Shown here: positions 1-9,118 of the stretch, piece by piece
Layout of the letters: each line of letters opens with the position of its first letter
Numbering within the stretch: the stretch's first letter is position 1
From: Sapientia aquatica
Lineage (GTDB): Bacteria; Pseudomonadota; Gammaproteobacteria; Burkholderiales; Burkholderiaceae_D
Direction of reading: 5' to 3'
Length of the DNA: 64,000 nucleotides
Assembly: GCF_004358105.1 (NCBI RefSeq)
Contig: NZ_SMYL01000002.1
Span: 434,001-498,000, forward strand
Made by a program: the position numbers and the translations under genes
The notes under the pieces: generated by a model
The model's database searches: none
What the model was told of the DNA's origin: nothing
The model's input: only the letters and a program-made list of their open reading frames with translations

Positions 1-926
1 GGATTGTTTCCACTGTCACGGCAACCCGTGCGGCCAGCGAAGCGCAATTGTTAGCCCAAAGCAGTGTGCGGGTTAAGCGCCTGTTGCAAGAAGGCGTAAC
101 CACTTTGGAATGCAAATCGGGCTACGGCTTAAATCTGGATACGGAAGCCAAGATTTTGCGCGTGGCGCGCCAGTTAGGAGAACATTTTCCGGTACGCATT
201 AGCACCACGTTTTTAGGCGCCCATGCTTTGCCGCCTGAATACGCAGGTCAAGCAGACGCGTATATTGAGTTGGTCTGTGAGGTGATGTTGCCGGCTTTGG
301 TTGAGCAAGGCTTGGTTGATGCGGTCGATGCGTTTTGCGAAAAAATAGGCTTTAGTGCCGCGCAAACGGAACGGGTTTTTCAAGCCGCTAAGCGTCATGG
401 GTTGCCCGTAAAACTGCATGCCGAGCAATTATCCGATCAAGGTGGAGCTGCTTTAACAGCGCGCTACCAAGGTTTATCGGCGGATCATTTGGAATATTTA
501 TCCGATGACGGTATCGCAGCGATGGCTGAAGCGGGAACCGTAGCGGTGTTATTGCCGGGCGCGTATTACTTTTTGCGCGAAACCAAATTGCCGCCCTTAG
601 CCGGACTGCGCGCAGCGGGAGTGCCGATTGCGATTTCTACGGACTGTAATCCGGGTACCTCGCCCATGACGTCGATTTTATTGGCGATGAATATGGCTTG
701 CACGTTATTCAAAATGACGCCACTCGAAGCCTTGCAAGGCACGACCTGCAAGGCTGCAAAAGCATTAGGCTTGTCGCATTCGGTGGGGCAGTTAGCGCTC
801 GGAATGCAAGCAGATTTCGCGCTTTGGCAAGTTGATCGACCCGCGGATTTATCCTACGCAATTGGAGCGAATCCTTGTTCTGGCGTGGTGTTTGGTGGGA
901 AGCTAGTTGCATCAAACCGTTATTGA
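1..926 (+). CDS. hutI: Imidazolonepropionase, 3' part (5' end outside window)
   Basis: This enzyme hydrolyses 4-imidazolone-5-propanoate to N-formimino-L-glutamate, the third step of histidine degradation, in the cytoplasm. The open frame runs in from the left edge (first full codon at base 3), so about the first 100 residues of a roughly 405-residue protein are missing. A TTG at 48 is an internal codon, not the start: upstream codons already match the family (TATRAASE). Amidohydrolase features are visible: [13 protein letters not shown], the metal-site HAEQ within [19 protein letters not shown], and [12 protein letters not shown] with the late metal-binding Asp. It is probably the last gene of a hut operon lying upstream, and a strong hairpin follows it. 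The family call is secure. Confidence 0.95.
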   Translation, partial: IVSTVTATRAASEAQLLAQSSVRVKRLLQEGVTTLECKSGYGLNLDTEAKILRVARQLGEHFPVRISTTFLGAHALPPEYAGQADAYIELVCEVMLPALVEQGLVDAVDAFCEKIGFSAAQTERVFQAAKRHGLPVKLHAEQLSDQGGAALTARYQGLSADHLEYLSDDGIAAMAEAGTVAVLLPGAYYFLRETKLPPLAGLRAAGVPIAISTDCNPGTSPMTSILLAMNMACTLFKMTPLEALQGTTCKAAKALGLSHSVGQLALGMQADFALWQVDRPADLSYAIGANPCSGVVFGGKLVASNRY

Positions 927-983
927 TTTTGCTGATGGATTGACCAATCTGTAGGGCGCTCGATAAAGCGCCGCGGCAAAGAA

Positions 984-1014
984 AAAGGAGCTTGATTCCA
1001 AATCAAGCTCCTTT
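984..1014. terminator. Bidirectional intrinsic terminator between hutI and parC
   Basis: A perfect 14-bp stem (AAAGGAGCTTGATT at 984-997, its complement at 1001-1014) closes a 3-nt loop. It is A-rich on the left and T-rich on the right, so it can end hutI transcripts on the plus strand and parC transcripts on the minus strand. It is 57 nt after the hutI stop and 23 nt after the parC stop. Confidence 0.9.
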
Positions 1015-1037
1015 AATTTTTACTGCTCTTGCTTCGA

Positions 1038-3395
1038 TCAATTGGCGCGCAAACTGACCGGTTTCAATTTAGATTCCAACGCCTTACCTTTACGCGCACG
1101 TTTGTTGATATGCGGCGCAAGATTGCTTGCTGATAAGCTGACTTCCTGCGGCTTGGCGGCGCGTCCTATACCGGACACTGTTACGCCTTTTTGTGAAATT
1201 GCTTGCACAGCGATTAATTTTTCGCCTTTTTCCAATTCCATCAAAATCACGCCTTTACCGCCGCTGGCTAAATGTTTGCATTCGGTCAAACCAAATACCA
1301 GCAATCGACCTTTTTCCGACAAACAAGCAACCGCGCTGCTATCCGGAGCGACTTTACTTGGCGCGATTAATTCATCGCCTTCATCAAAGTTGATAAACGA
1401 TTTGCCGGCTTTCATGCGACCAACCATATCACCCACGGCGGCAGTGAAGCCCATGCCGTTTTGGCTGGCTAATAACAGGACCGTTGCAGCGTCGCCAGCA
1501 AAGTAATGCAGAATTCGGCTACCGCTGGCGAGGTCAATCAAACTGGTAATCGGTGCGCCGTCGCCACGCGCGCCGGGCAGGGAGGCAACTGGTACGGAGT
1601 ACACGCGCCCGTTGGAGCCGAAGGCCAATAAATTATCGACGCTGCGGCATTCAAACGTGCCATGCATCGCGTCACCGGCTTTGAAGGCAAACTGCGCTGG
1701 ATCGTGGCCGTGACCAGTTCGGGCGCGTAACCAGCCTTTTTGCGAAATGACGACAGTGATTGGTTCGTCGATGACTTTTTGCTCGATCGCAGCGCGCTCA
1801 GCGACTTCGATTAAAGTGCGGCGCGCATCGCCAAATTGCTTTTGATCGGCTTCGATTTCTTTGATGATTTTGCGTTTCATCGAGGAAGGGTTTTCGAGCA
1901 AATCTTTTAAGCCAGCCTGCTCGGTGCGCAATGCCGCCAATTCTTGCTCAATCTTGATCGCTTCTAAACGAGCTAATTGGCGCAAACGGATTTCTAAAAT
2001 ATCTTCAGCCTGACGATCCGATAAGCTAAACGCTTCAATCAGCGCAGGTTTCGGTTCGTCCGATTCGCGGATGATGCGGATGACTTCATCAATATTCAAC
2101 AAGACCGCAATCCGACCTTCCAGAATATGAATCCGATCTTCGACTTTTTTGAGCTTGAACTCGGAGCGGCGAGTGACGGTAGTAAAGCGGAAGCTAATCC
2201 ATTCAGAAAGAATCTCGATCAAGCCTTTTTGGCGCGGGCGACCATCGCCACCGATCATCACCAAGTTCATCGACGCATTGGTTTCCAGCGAAGTATGCGA
2301 GAGCAAAATCTGCATTAACTCGGCGCTGCTTTGATTTTTTGATTTGGGTTCAAACACCAAGCGCACCGGCGCATCTTTGCCCGATTCATCGCGGATGGTA
2401 TCGAGCACACCCAACATCAATTGCTTGAGATTTTGCTGTTCTGGCGTGAGCGTTTTCTTACCTAATTTGATTTTAGGATTGGTGCATTCTTCGATTTCTT
2501 CCAGAATTTTTTGGCTTGATGTTCCGGGTGGCAACTCGGTAATGATCACTTGCCACTGGCCGCGCGCTAACTCTTCAATCTTCCAACGCGCGCGCACTTT
2601 TAAGCTGCCGCGTCCCGTTTGGTAAATCTCTGAAATAGTCGATGCTGGACTAATAATTTGCCCACCGCCCGGGAAGTCTGGGCCTGGAACGATCTCCATG
2701 ACTTCTGCATGGGATAACGAAGGATTCTTGATTAACGCAATCGCCGCTTGCGCGATTTCGGTCAAATTATGGGAAGGAATTTCGGTCGCTAAACCAACCG
2801 CAATACCGGACGCGCCATTCAATAACACCATAGGCAAACGGGCTGGCAGCAAGCGCGGTTCATCGCTGGAACCATCGTAGTTAGGTTGGAAATCAACCGT
2901 ACCCAGATCAATTTCATCCATCAACAAGCCGGCAATCGGCGTCAACCGCGCTTCGGTATACCGCATCGCTGCCGCGCCGTCGCCATCGCGTGAGCCGAAG
3001 TTACCTTGGCCGTCGATTAATGGGTAGCGCAGCGAGAAATCTTGCGTCATACGCACCAGCGCGTCGTAGACCGATTGATCGCCGTGCGGGTGCAATTTAC
3101 CGAGCACTTCACCGACGACTAACGCGGATTTGCGCGGCTTGGCTGTGGCGGTCAAGCCTAATTCATTCATCGCGTACAAAATGCGGCGCTGCACTGGTTT
3201 TTGACCATCGCACACATCGGGCAAGGCGCGGCCTTTGACCACAGAAATGGCGTAATCCAAGTAAGCGCGTTCAGCAAAACTAGCGAGCGTAATCGTTTCG
3301 CCGTCAGAAGGCGGTACCGGTGGAGCGGCAACCGCAACGGGTGGTGTTGGAGGTTTGCCGCCGTCGTCGCTAAATAAATCGGTTTGTACTGGCAT
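1038..3395 (-). CDS. parC: DNA topoisomerase IV subunit A
   Basis: This is the breakage-reunion subunit of topoisomerase IV, which decatenates daughter chromosomes as a ParC2ParE2 complex. At 785 residues it has the usual length. The N-terminal winged-helix region carries [18 protein letters not shown], the resistance-determining stretch [13 protein letters not shown] (about 102-114) and the catalytic Tyr146 in [10 protein letters not shown]. The C-terminal part is the DNA-wrapping propeller. The N-terminal 30 residues are Pro/Ala-rich and unlike the rest. The residue aligned with E. coli Ser80, changed in quinolone resistance, is Gln107, and Asp111 aligns with Glu84. It lies 68 nt downstream of parE, so co-transcription is likely. 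No clear Shine-Dalgarno sequence precedes the ATG. Confidence 0.96.
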   Translation of the reverse strand: MPVQTDLFSDDGGKPPTPPVAVAAPPVPPSDGETITLASFAERAYLDYAISVVKGRALPDVCDGQKPVQRRILYAMNELGLTATAKPRKSALVVGEVLGKLHPHGDQSVYDALVRMTQDFSLRYPLIDGQGNFGSRDGDGAAAMRYTEARLTPIAGLLMDEIDLGTVDFQPNYDGSSDEPRLLPARLPMVLLNGASGIAVGLATEIPSHNLTEIAQAAIALIKNPSLSHAEVMEIVPGPDFPGGGQIISPASTISEIYQTGRGSLKVRARWKIEELARGQWQVIITELPPGTSSQKILEEIEECTNPKIKLGKKTLTPEQQNLKQLMLGVLDTIRDESGKDAPVRLVFEPKSKNQSSAELMQILLSHTSLETNASMNLVMIGGDGRPRQKGLIEILSEWISFRFTTVTRRSEFKLKKVEDRIHILEGRIAVLLNIDEVIRIIRESDEPKPALIEAFSLSDRQAEDILEIRLRQLARLEAIKIEQELAALRTEQAGLKDLLENPSSMKRKIIKEIEADQKQFGDARRTLIEVAERAAIEQKVIDEPITVVISQKGWLRARTGHGHDPAQFAFKAGDAMHGTFECRSVDNLLAFGSNGRVYSVPVASLPGARGDGAPITSLIDLASGSRILHYFAGDAATVLLLASQNGMGFTAAVGDMVGRMKAGKSFINFDEGDELIAPSKVAPDSSAVACLSEKGRLLVFGLTECKHLASGGKGVILMELEKGEKLIAVQAISQKGVTVSGIGRAAKPQEVSLSASNLAPHINKRARKGKALESKLKPVSLRAN

Positions 3396-3463
3396 GGTTT
3401 CTAATAAATTTATAAGGTTGACTAATGAGTGATGATCAAATCGAGATACCTAACCAGAGGCGG

Positions 3464-5434
3464 TTAAATATCGGCCTCAACTTCATTACCGTGTTCTTCA
3501 ATCCACGAGCGCCGTGCTGCAGCCTCGCCTTTGCCCATGAGCATGGTGAATCGTTCTTCGGAGCCGAGTTGATCGACTTCGCCGAGCGCTACTGGCAACA
3601 AGCGGCGGGTATCGGGATTCATCGTGGTTTCCCATAACTGCTCTGCATTCATTTCACCCAGACCCTTGAATCGGGCAATGCTCCAGCTTCCGTCTTTGGC
3701 ACCTTCTTTGCGCAGCTTGTCTTCAATCGCGGTCAATTCACCGGCATCTAAGGCATAGATTTTTTGCGCTAATTTTTTGCCGCGCGGCGGAGCATCTACA
3801 CGGAACAGCGGAGGACGGGCGATGCAGATGTGACCGGTTTCGATCAGTTTGGGGAAATGCTTGAAGAACAAAGTCAGCAGCAAAACTTGAATGTGCGAGC
3901 CATCCACGTCCGCATCTGACAAGATGCAAATTTTGCCGTAGCGCAGTCCAGATAAATCGGGCGAATCGTTTAAGCTGTGCGGATCAACGCCGATTGCTAC
4001 AGCGATATCGTGAATTTCATTATTGGCAAATAAACGATCACGGTCGGTTTCCCACGTGTTGAGGACTTTACCGCGCAGGGGCAGAATCGCTTGGAATTCT
4101 TTATCGCGCCCCATTTTAGCTGAGCCGCCGGCAGAATCACCTTCGACCAAAAACAGCTCATTGCGGCTGATATCGTTCGATTCGCAATCGGTTAATTTGC
4201 CGGGTAACACCGCCACGCCGGAGGATTTTTTCTTCTCAACTTTTTGGGCTGAACGCAAACGCGATTGCGCTTGTTTGATGACCAATTCCGCCAGTTTTTT
4301 GCCGTAATCAACGTGTTGATTGAGCCATAATTCCAACGGCGATTTGCTTAAAGTGGAGACCAAACGCACCGCATCGCGTGAATTTAGCCGTTCTTTAATT
4401 TGACCCTGGAATTGCGGATCTAGCACTTTGGCTGACAACACAAACGAAGCGCGGGCGAACACGTCTTCAGGTAATAATTTGACGCCTTTTGGTAGCAGCG
4501 CGTGCAGTTCGACAAAGTTTTTGATTGCGCCAAACAAGCCATCGCGCAAACCGGATTCGTGCGTTCCGCCAGCAGGAGTAGGAATCAGATTGACATACGA
4601 TTCGCGCACCACATTACCTTCTTCGCACCACGCTACCACCCACGCTGCGCCTTCACCTTCGGCGAAGCCATCGGATTCCGCGCTGGCGTATTGCGCGCCT
4701 TCAAATAAAGGAATGAGTGTTTCGCTAGTGAGTGATTCGGTTAAATAGCCGCGCAAACCTTGGTCGTATTGCCATTCCAAGGTTTCTTTAGGTGCGTGCA
4801 GTGTGACTTTAACGCCGGGCAGTAGCACCGCTTTGGAGCGCAGCAAACGTTGCAATTCGCTTTGCGCCAGATTCGGTGAATCGAAATATTTCGGGTTAGG
4901 CCAAATGGTGACGCGGGTACCGGATTTTTTGTCGCCACGCGCTTGCGGTTGCGATACCAGTGGAACAACCACATCGCCGTCGGCAAATGTTAATGTGTGA
5001 ATTCCACCATCGCGCCACACGGTGATTTCTAATTTGCTCGATAACGCATTGGTTACCGACACGCCCACGCCATGCAAACCGCCGGAAAAGGAATACGCGC
5101 CGCCTGAGCCTTTATCAAATTTACCGCCCGCATGTAGGCGGGTGAAGACGATTTCCACGGTCGGCACTTGTTCTTCTGGATGCAAGCCCACGGGAATCCC
5201 GCGACCATCGTCTTCCACCGTGACGCTGCCGTCAGGATTTTGCGTGACGATGATGTGTTTGCAATAGCCGCCCAAGGCTTCATCGGAAGCATTGTCGATA
5301 ACCTCTTGAATGATGTGCAGTGGGTTTTCGGTGCGGGTGTACATCCCCGGTCGTTGTTTGACTGGTTCCAATCCTTTTAATACGCGTATGGATGATTCGC
5401 TATAAGTGGCAGGTGCAGGTTTTTTAGTCGACAT
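3464..5434 (-). CDS. parE: DNA topoisomerase IV subunit B
   Basis: This is the ATPase subunit of topoisomerase IV and the partner of ParC. The chosen start gives 656 residues beginning MSTKKPAPATYSESS, which fits family N-termini; the frame stays open a further 37 codons upstream, but that extension is Cys-rich and unlike the family. GHKL ATPase features are EVIDNASDEALGG, VEDDGRGIPVG and GGLHGVGVSVTNAL. The toprim region has LVEGDSAGGSAKMGRD and DADVDGSHI. The C-terminus has RFKGLGEMN. Just upstream of the ATG the mRNA reads ATCACCTCC, which resembles the anti-Shine-Dalgarno tail of 16S rRNA, and no normal ribosome site is visible. It is the first gene of a parE-parC pair. Confidence 0.96.
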   Translation of the reverse strand: MSTKKPAPATYSESSIRVLKGLEPVKQRPGMYTRTENPLHIIQEVIDNASDEALGGYCKHIIVTQNPDGSVTVEDDGRGIPVGLHPEEQVPTVEIVFTRLHAGGKFDKGSGGAYSFSGGLHGVGVSVTNALSSKLEITVWRDGGIHTLTFADGDVVVPLVSQPQARGDKKSGTRVTIWPNPKYFDSPNLAQSELQRLLRSKAVLLPGVKVTLHAPKETLEWQYDQGLRGYLTESLTSETLIPLFEGAQYASAESDGFAEGEGAAWVVAWCEEGNVVRESYVNLIPTPAGGTHESGLRDGLFGAIKNFVELHALLPKGVKLLPEDVFARASFVLSAKVLDPQFQGQIKERLNSRDAVRLVSTLSKSPLELWLNQHVDYGKKLAELVIKQAQSRLRSAQKVEKKKSSGVAVLPGKLTDCESNDISRNELFLVEGDSAGGSAKMGRDKEFQAILPLRGKVLNTWETDRDRLFANNEIHDIAVAIGVDPHSLNDSPDLSGLRYGKICILSDADVDGSHIQVLLLTLFFKHFPKLIETGHICIARPPLFRVDAPPRGKKLAQKIYALDAGELTAIEDKLRKEGAKDGSWSIARFKGLGEMNAEQLWETTMNPDTRRLLPVALGEVDQLGSEERFTMLMGKGEAAARRSWIEEHGNEVEADI

Positions 5435-5488
5435 GCGGAGGTGATGGAATATTGGAAAAAAGCAAGTTAATGGGAATTTAGAGGCGCT

Positions 5489-5494
5489 AGTATA
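5489..5494 (-). promoter_or_regulatory. Possible -10 element for parE-parC
   Basis: On the minus strand TATACT lies about 55 nt upstream of the parE start, a 5 of 6 match to the sigma-70 -10 consensus. No convincing -35 hexamer is at the right distance, so this is a weak call. Confidence 0.3.
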
Positions 5495-5800
5495 GCAGGG
5501 CACAACTGAAATGCACTGTGTTTTTATACAGCTTGTTGCGTTCAATCAGCATAGGCAATTCAGTTTGCGCCGCTAGTTGTTTGGTTGAATACCATTTTTA
5601 CTTCTGTTTTAGTTAAGAATCGCTTGATCTAGAAAATTTTATTAATTTTTAAGCATTAATTTCATTAGATTTTTATTGCTTTCAATAATCATATCTGAAG
5701 CTTACTGCGAAATTGTGACGGATTTGGTTTATTAAATAGCGAATTTAATTTTTTGTAGGCAACAAATTAGTCAGTTTTTGTTAACTTTGTTGAGATTACT

Positions 5801-5819
5801 AATTTACTTTTTGTAAATT
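5801..5819. promoter_or_regulatory. Inverted repeat, possible operator
   Basis: AATTTAC, a 5-nt T spacer and GTAAATT form a perfect 7-bp inverted repeat in the promoter region of the glycoside uptake cluster. The size fits a dimeric repressor site, but the AT-rich background makes chance palindromes fairly likely. Confidence 0.3.
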
Positions 5820-5878
5820 TTATGTTGAGGAAATAAAAAAACGCCAGTATGATCGGTCTCAAATGATATTTAAATGAC

Positions 5879-5895
5879 ATGTAAATTTATTACAT
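5879..5895. promoter_or_regulatory. 17-bp palindrome, possible repressor site for the uptake cluster
   Basis: ATGTAA-ATTTA-TTACAT is a perfect 6-bp inverted repeat with a 5-nt spacer, 33 nt before the symporter ATG. The position suits a repressor operator overlapping the promoter or leader. The TGTAA/TTACA halves recall LacI-family half-sites, but the central CG usual for that family is absent. No regulator gene is adjacent. Confidence 0.4.
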
Positions 5896-5928
5896 TTCTT
5901 CAACTAACTCACTTGAGACGAGACAACG

Positions 5929-7350
5929 ATGGCACTTTCATTACGCGAAAAAATTTGCTACGGACTGGGCGACGCGGGTTGTAACTTGGTGTTTACAACC
6001 ATTTTGAGCTTCATGATGTTCTTCTACACCGATATTTTTAAGATTCCAGCAGCTCAAGTCGGGCTGCTTTTTTTATTTTCGCGTGTGTTGGATGGTTTTT
6101 TTGATTTCTCCATGGGGGCGATTGCCGATCGGACGCGCAGCCGCTTTGGTAGTTTTCGGCCGTATATTTTATGGATGGCGCTGCCGTTCACGATTTTTTT
6201 CATCTTAGCGTTCTCAACGCCCGACCTCAGTGAGCGCGGACGAATCATTTATGCCTGGATCACCTATAACGCCTTAATGATTGCTTATACCGCGATCAAT
6301 ATTCCGTACTCGGCCTTGTCGGGCGTGATGACCGATGATCCGAAGGAGCGCAACGATTTAGCGTCGTTCCGGATCGCCTTATCCCAAGTCGGTGCCTTAA
6401 TTATTAATGGCTGCACTTTGCCGCTGGTGAATTTTTTCGCCAATGGCGACTTGGCGCAGGGTTATCAAATGGCGGTCATTATTTTTGCTACCTTGGCCTT
6501 CGTGATGTTCATGGTCACGTTCTTAAACACCCGGGAGCGTATCGCACCTTTACCGCAGCAAAAATCCACCATCGTGCAAGACGTCTTATTGTTGTTTAAA
6601 AGCGGGCCGTGGTGCGTGATGACGTTCGCGTCGATTTTTATGTTCGTGGCCTTGATTCTTCGCATCGGTTCGGTTTTGTACTATTTCAAATATGTCGTCA
6701 CACCAGATGCTATTCAAAATAATTCTATCCTGGCCGCGTTGGGCTGGTCTGGATGGGACGGTAATGGATTGGCGACCTTGTTTATGGCGGGTGGCAGCAT
6801 TGCCGGCATTTTGGGCGGTGCTTCGGCATCTTTTTTTGCGCAACATGTTGGCAAATTAAATAGCTTTATTTTCAGCCTGCTATTGAGTTGCGTTGTGATG
6901 GTCTTGTTTTACTTCACGCCAGTTACCCGTTTGGAACTGCTATTCCTTGAACACCTCGTTGTGACGGGAATTACCTTCGTCGCTGCCGCCTTGTATTTCT
7001 CGATGTTGGCGGACGTGGCTGATTATGGTGAATGGAAGTTTGAAGTACGCATGACCGGTTTGATCTTCGCCAGCGGTACATGCTCGGCCAAAATCGGCAT
7101 GGGAATTGGTGGCGCTCTCTCGGGTTGGTTGCTCGGCTATTTCGGCTACGTGGCCAACCAAGTGCAAACGGCCCAAGCGGCTCACGGTATTACGATGATG
7201 CTAAGCATTTTCCCTGCGTTGATTCTGCTTTGCATTGCTGCCTTATTGTTTTTTACCTACAAACTCGACGCTGCGATGCTGGCCCAAATTAAGCAAGGTT
7301 TGCAGCAACGTCGCCAAGCGTCTTCTTCTGAAGTTTCGCACACAGTTTGA
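5929..7350 (+). CDS. GPH-family (MelB-like) sugar:cation symporter
   Basis: This is an inner-membrane secondary transporter of the glycoside-pentoside-hexuronide family, probably importing a glycoside with Na+ or H+. It has 473 residues and about 12 hydrophobic segments. Family features are visible: GLGDAGCNL near residue 12, RVLDGFFDFSMGAIADRT with Asp55 and Asp59 (the same spacing and numbering as the cation-site Asp pair of E. coli MelB), and the loop SRFGSFRPYI. It is first in a same-strand cluster followed after 74 nt by a cytoplasmic GH3 hydrolase and then two porins, so its substrate is probably the glycoside that hydrolase cuts. The exact sugar cannot be read from the sequence. Confidence 0.85.
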   Translation: MALSLREKICYGLGDAGCNLVFTTILSFMMFFYTDIFKIPAAQVGLLFLFSRVLDGFFDFSMGAIADRTRSRFGSFRPYILWMALPFTIFFILAFSTPDLSERGRIIYAWITYNALMIAYTAINIPYSALSGVMTDDPKERNDLASFRIALSQVGALIINGCTLPLVNFFANGDLAQGYQMAVIIFATLAFVMFMVTFLNTRERIAPLPQQKSTIVQDVLLLFKSGPWCVMTFASIFMFVALILRIGSVLYYFKYVVTPDAIQNNSILAALGWSGWDGNGLATLFMAGGSIAGILGGASASFFAQHVGKLNSFIFSLLLSCVVMVLFYFTPVTRLELLFLEHLVVTGITFVAAALYFSMLADVADYGEWKFEVRMTGLIFASGTCSAKIGMGIGGALSGWLLGYFGYVANQVQTAQAAHGITMMLSIFPALILLCIAALLFFTYKLDAAMLAQIKQGLQQRRQASSSEVSHTV

Positions 7351-7424
7351 TCTTCGTACTTTGTTTTTCCCTCGTGGTTATTCCCTTTGTTTGTACCTCA
7401 CATATTTCAATTTAAAGGAACCTT

Positions 7425-9062
7425 ATGAACAATTCCGCACTGATTAAGTCGTTTGCGCTAGCCCCATTCAATTTAAATGAACAGCGTTTGCAATGGGTGC
7501 AAAGCACGTTTGATACGCTCAATAATGACGAAAAAATCGGCCAAACTTTGCTGCCGCTGGTTTTGGATTTAGATCAAGATGACTTGGACGCAGCATTAAA
7601 AATTCCGGTCGGTGGTGTATTTCGAATCCACAACGGACCGCTCGATTCATTGCAACGCTCAGCCCAGTATTTGCAGTCGCACAGTAAATTGCCGTTGTTG
7701 ATGGCAGGCGATTTGGAGTACGTGGAAAACGGTGCCATCGGACATGGCACGATGTTGACTAATCAGTTGACGATCGCAGCGACTGGAAGTACTCAAGCCG
7801 CTGCCGATGCGGCTCGTATTGCAGCAATTGAAGGTCGCAATGCGGGATATAACTGGTCGTACAGTCCCATCGTTGATATCAGTATTAATCCACGCAATCC
7901 CATCGTCTGCACACGCTCGTTCGGTAGCTACCCAGAGCAAATCGCTGACCTGGGCGCAGCCTATATTCAAGCGATGCAAGAAAACGGCATGGCCGCTTGC
8001 GCAAAGCATTGGCCGGGTGATGGCATGGACGACAAAGACCAGCACTTATCCTTGAGTGAAAACTCACTCTCGTTCGAGCGCTGGAAACAAACCTACGGCA
8101 TGATTTACCAGCGCATGATTGATGCCGGCGTACAAACAATTATGAGCGCCCACATTAATCTGCCAAGCTACGATGCCAGCGGCGCGCCTGCGAGTTTATC
8201 GGCGCGATTAAATCTTGATTTGCTGCGCGATCAACTTGGGTTCGCTGGGTTAATCGTCTCTGACGCATCCATGATGGCGGGCATGACCTCGCAAGCTGAT
8301 CGTGCTCAATTGGTGGCCGATTGTATTGAAAACGGATGCGACATTTTATTGTTCCCCGAAGACATCGAAGGCGATTTTAATCATTTAAAAAATGCCTTAA
8401 ACAGCGGGCGCTTAAGTCAACAGCGTTTAGATGAATCGGTGTTGCGTATTCTTGCCTTGAAGGCGTCGTTAGGTTTAGCTGAAGCACGCTTCCAACCCGT
8501 ACCGTTTGATGCGCAAGCGCATGCAAAAACTGCGCGGGATATTGCACAAAGCTGCGTTACTTTGTTGCGTGATAACGCACAACTTCTGCCCATTTCTCCC
8601 GCTAAACATCAGCGCGTTTTGTTAATCGAACCGCAAAAGCGCGAGTCGATTTTAGGCACTAAAGAAAAACTTCAATTTGAAGAACTACTGCAAGCGCAAG
8701 GTTTTTCAGTCACCACATTAACTGCCGGTTTAGCGATTAATTCGGATCTCTTTGATTTGGTCGTTATCGTTACCGCCGATGAAGCGGCGTTCTGTAAAGG
8801 GTTTATCGGGATTAATTGGCAAAACTTGCAGCCCGGTTTATTCCACGTAATGCAGCGCTTCTGGCATCTCATCCCGACAGTGTTTGTGTCGCTCGGCAAT
8901 CCTTATCAAGTCCACGAAATCGAGCAATGTCAGACGGTTATTTTTGGCTACTGCCCAAGTTTGCCAATTCAAGAAGCGGTGGTGCAAGCGATGGTCGGTA
9001 AAACACCATTCTTGGGCCAAAACCCCGTGCGCCTCGACATTAAACCCAGAATTGATTTCTGA
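7425..9062 (+). CDS. Glycoside hydrolase family 3 protein, NagZ-type subgroup
   Basis: This is a predicted beta-glycosidase of 545 residues with no signal peptide, so it should act in the cytoplasm on imported glycosides. The GH3 barrel is recognised by KHWPGDGMDDKDQH at 194-207 and by the nucleophile Asp280 in IVSDASMM. The Asp205-x-His207 pair matches the Asp-His dyad of NagZ-like enzymes, which supports beta-N-acetylhexosaminidase (or phosphorylase) chemistry rather than a plain beta-glucosidase. The usual PGH is PGD here. A second domain (about 360-545) follows the barrel, so it is longer than NagZ itself (about 340). A good ribosome site, AAAGGA, precedes the ATG. It lies between the symporter and porin genes. 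Confidence 0.82.
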   Translation: MNNSALIKSFALAPFNLNEQRLQWVQSTFDTLNNDEKIGQTLLPLVLDLDQDDLDAALKIPVGGVFRIHNGPLDSLQRSAQYLQSHSKLPLLMAGDLEYVENGAIGHGTMLTNQLTIAATGSTQAAADAARIAAIEGRNAGYNWSYSPIVDISINPRNPIVCTRSFGSYPEQIADLGAAYIQAMQENGMAACAKHWPGDGMDDKDQHLSLSENSLSFERWKQTYGMIYQRMIDAGVQTIMSAHINLPSYDASGAPASLSARLNLDLLRDQLGFAGLIVSDASMMAGMTSQADRAQLVADCIENGCDILLFPEDIEGDFNHLKNALNSGRLSQQRLDESVLRILALKASLGLAEARFQPVPFDAQAHAKTARDIAQSCVTLLRDNAQLLPISPAKHQRVLLIEPQKRESILGTKEKLQFEELLQAQGFSVTTLTAGLAINSDLFDLVVIVTADEAAFCKGFIGINWQNLQPGLFHVMQRFWHLIPTVFVSLGNPYQVHEIEQCQTVIFGYCPSLPIQEAVVQAMVGKTPFLGQNPVRLDIKPRIDF

Positions 9063-9118
9063 GATTCCCATAACAAGAAACAGCCTTGAAGCTGTTCATT
9101 TCGATTCGGAGACAAAGC

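Larger units (their letters stand above)
5495..5928. other. AT-rich gap between parE and the symporter gene
   Basis: No gene is visible in this stretch between divergently transcribed parE and the glycoside uptake cluster. It is strongly AT-rich and holds at least two inverted repeats listed separately. A further loosely spaced pair, GTCTCAA (5856-5862) and TTGAGAC (5913-5919), flanks the second palindrome; the two halves are 50 nt apart. The uptake-cluster promoter must lie here. Confidence 0.6.

Noticed and set aside
5435-5480. Perfect ribosome-site-like GGAGGTGAT on the plus strand opposite the parE start
   Set aside because: Only a frame of eight codons follows.
7659-8045. Open frame of 128 codons opposite the GH3 gene
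   Set aside because: It is fully antisense to a well-supported gene and has no family features.
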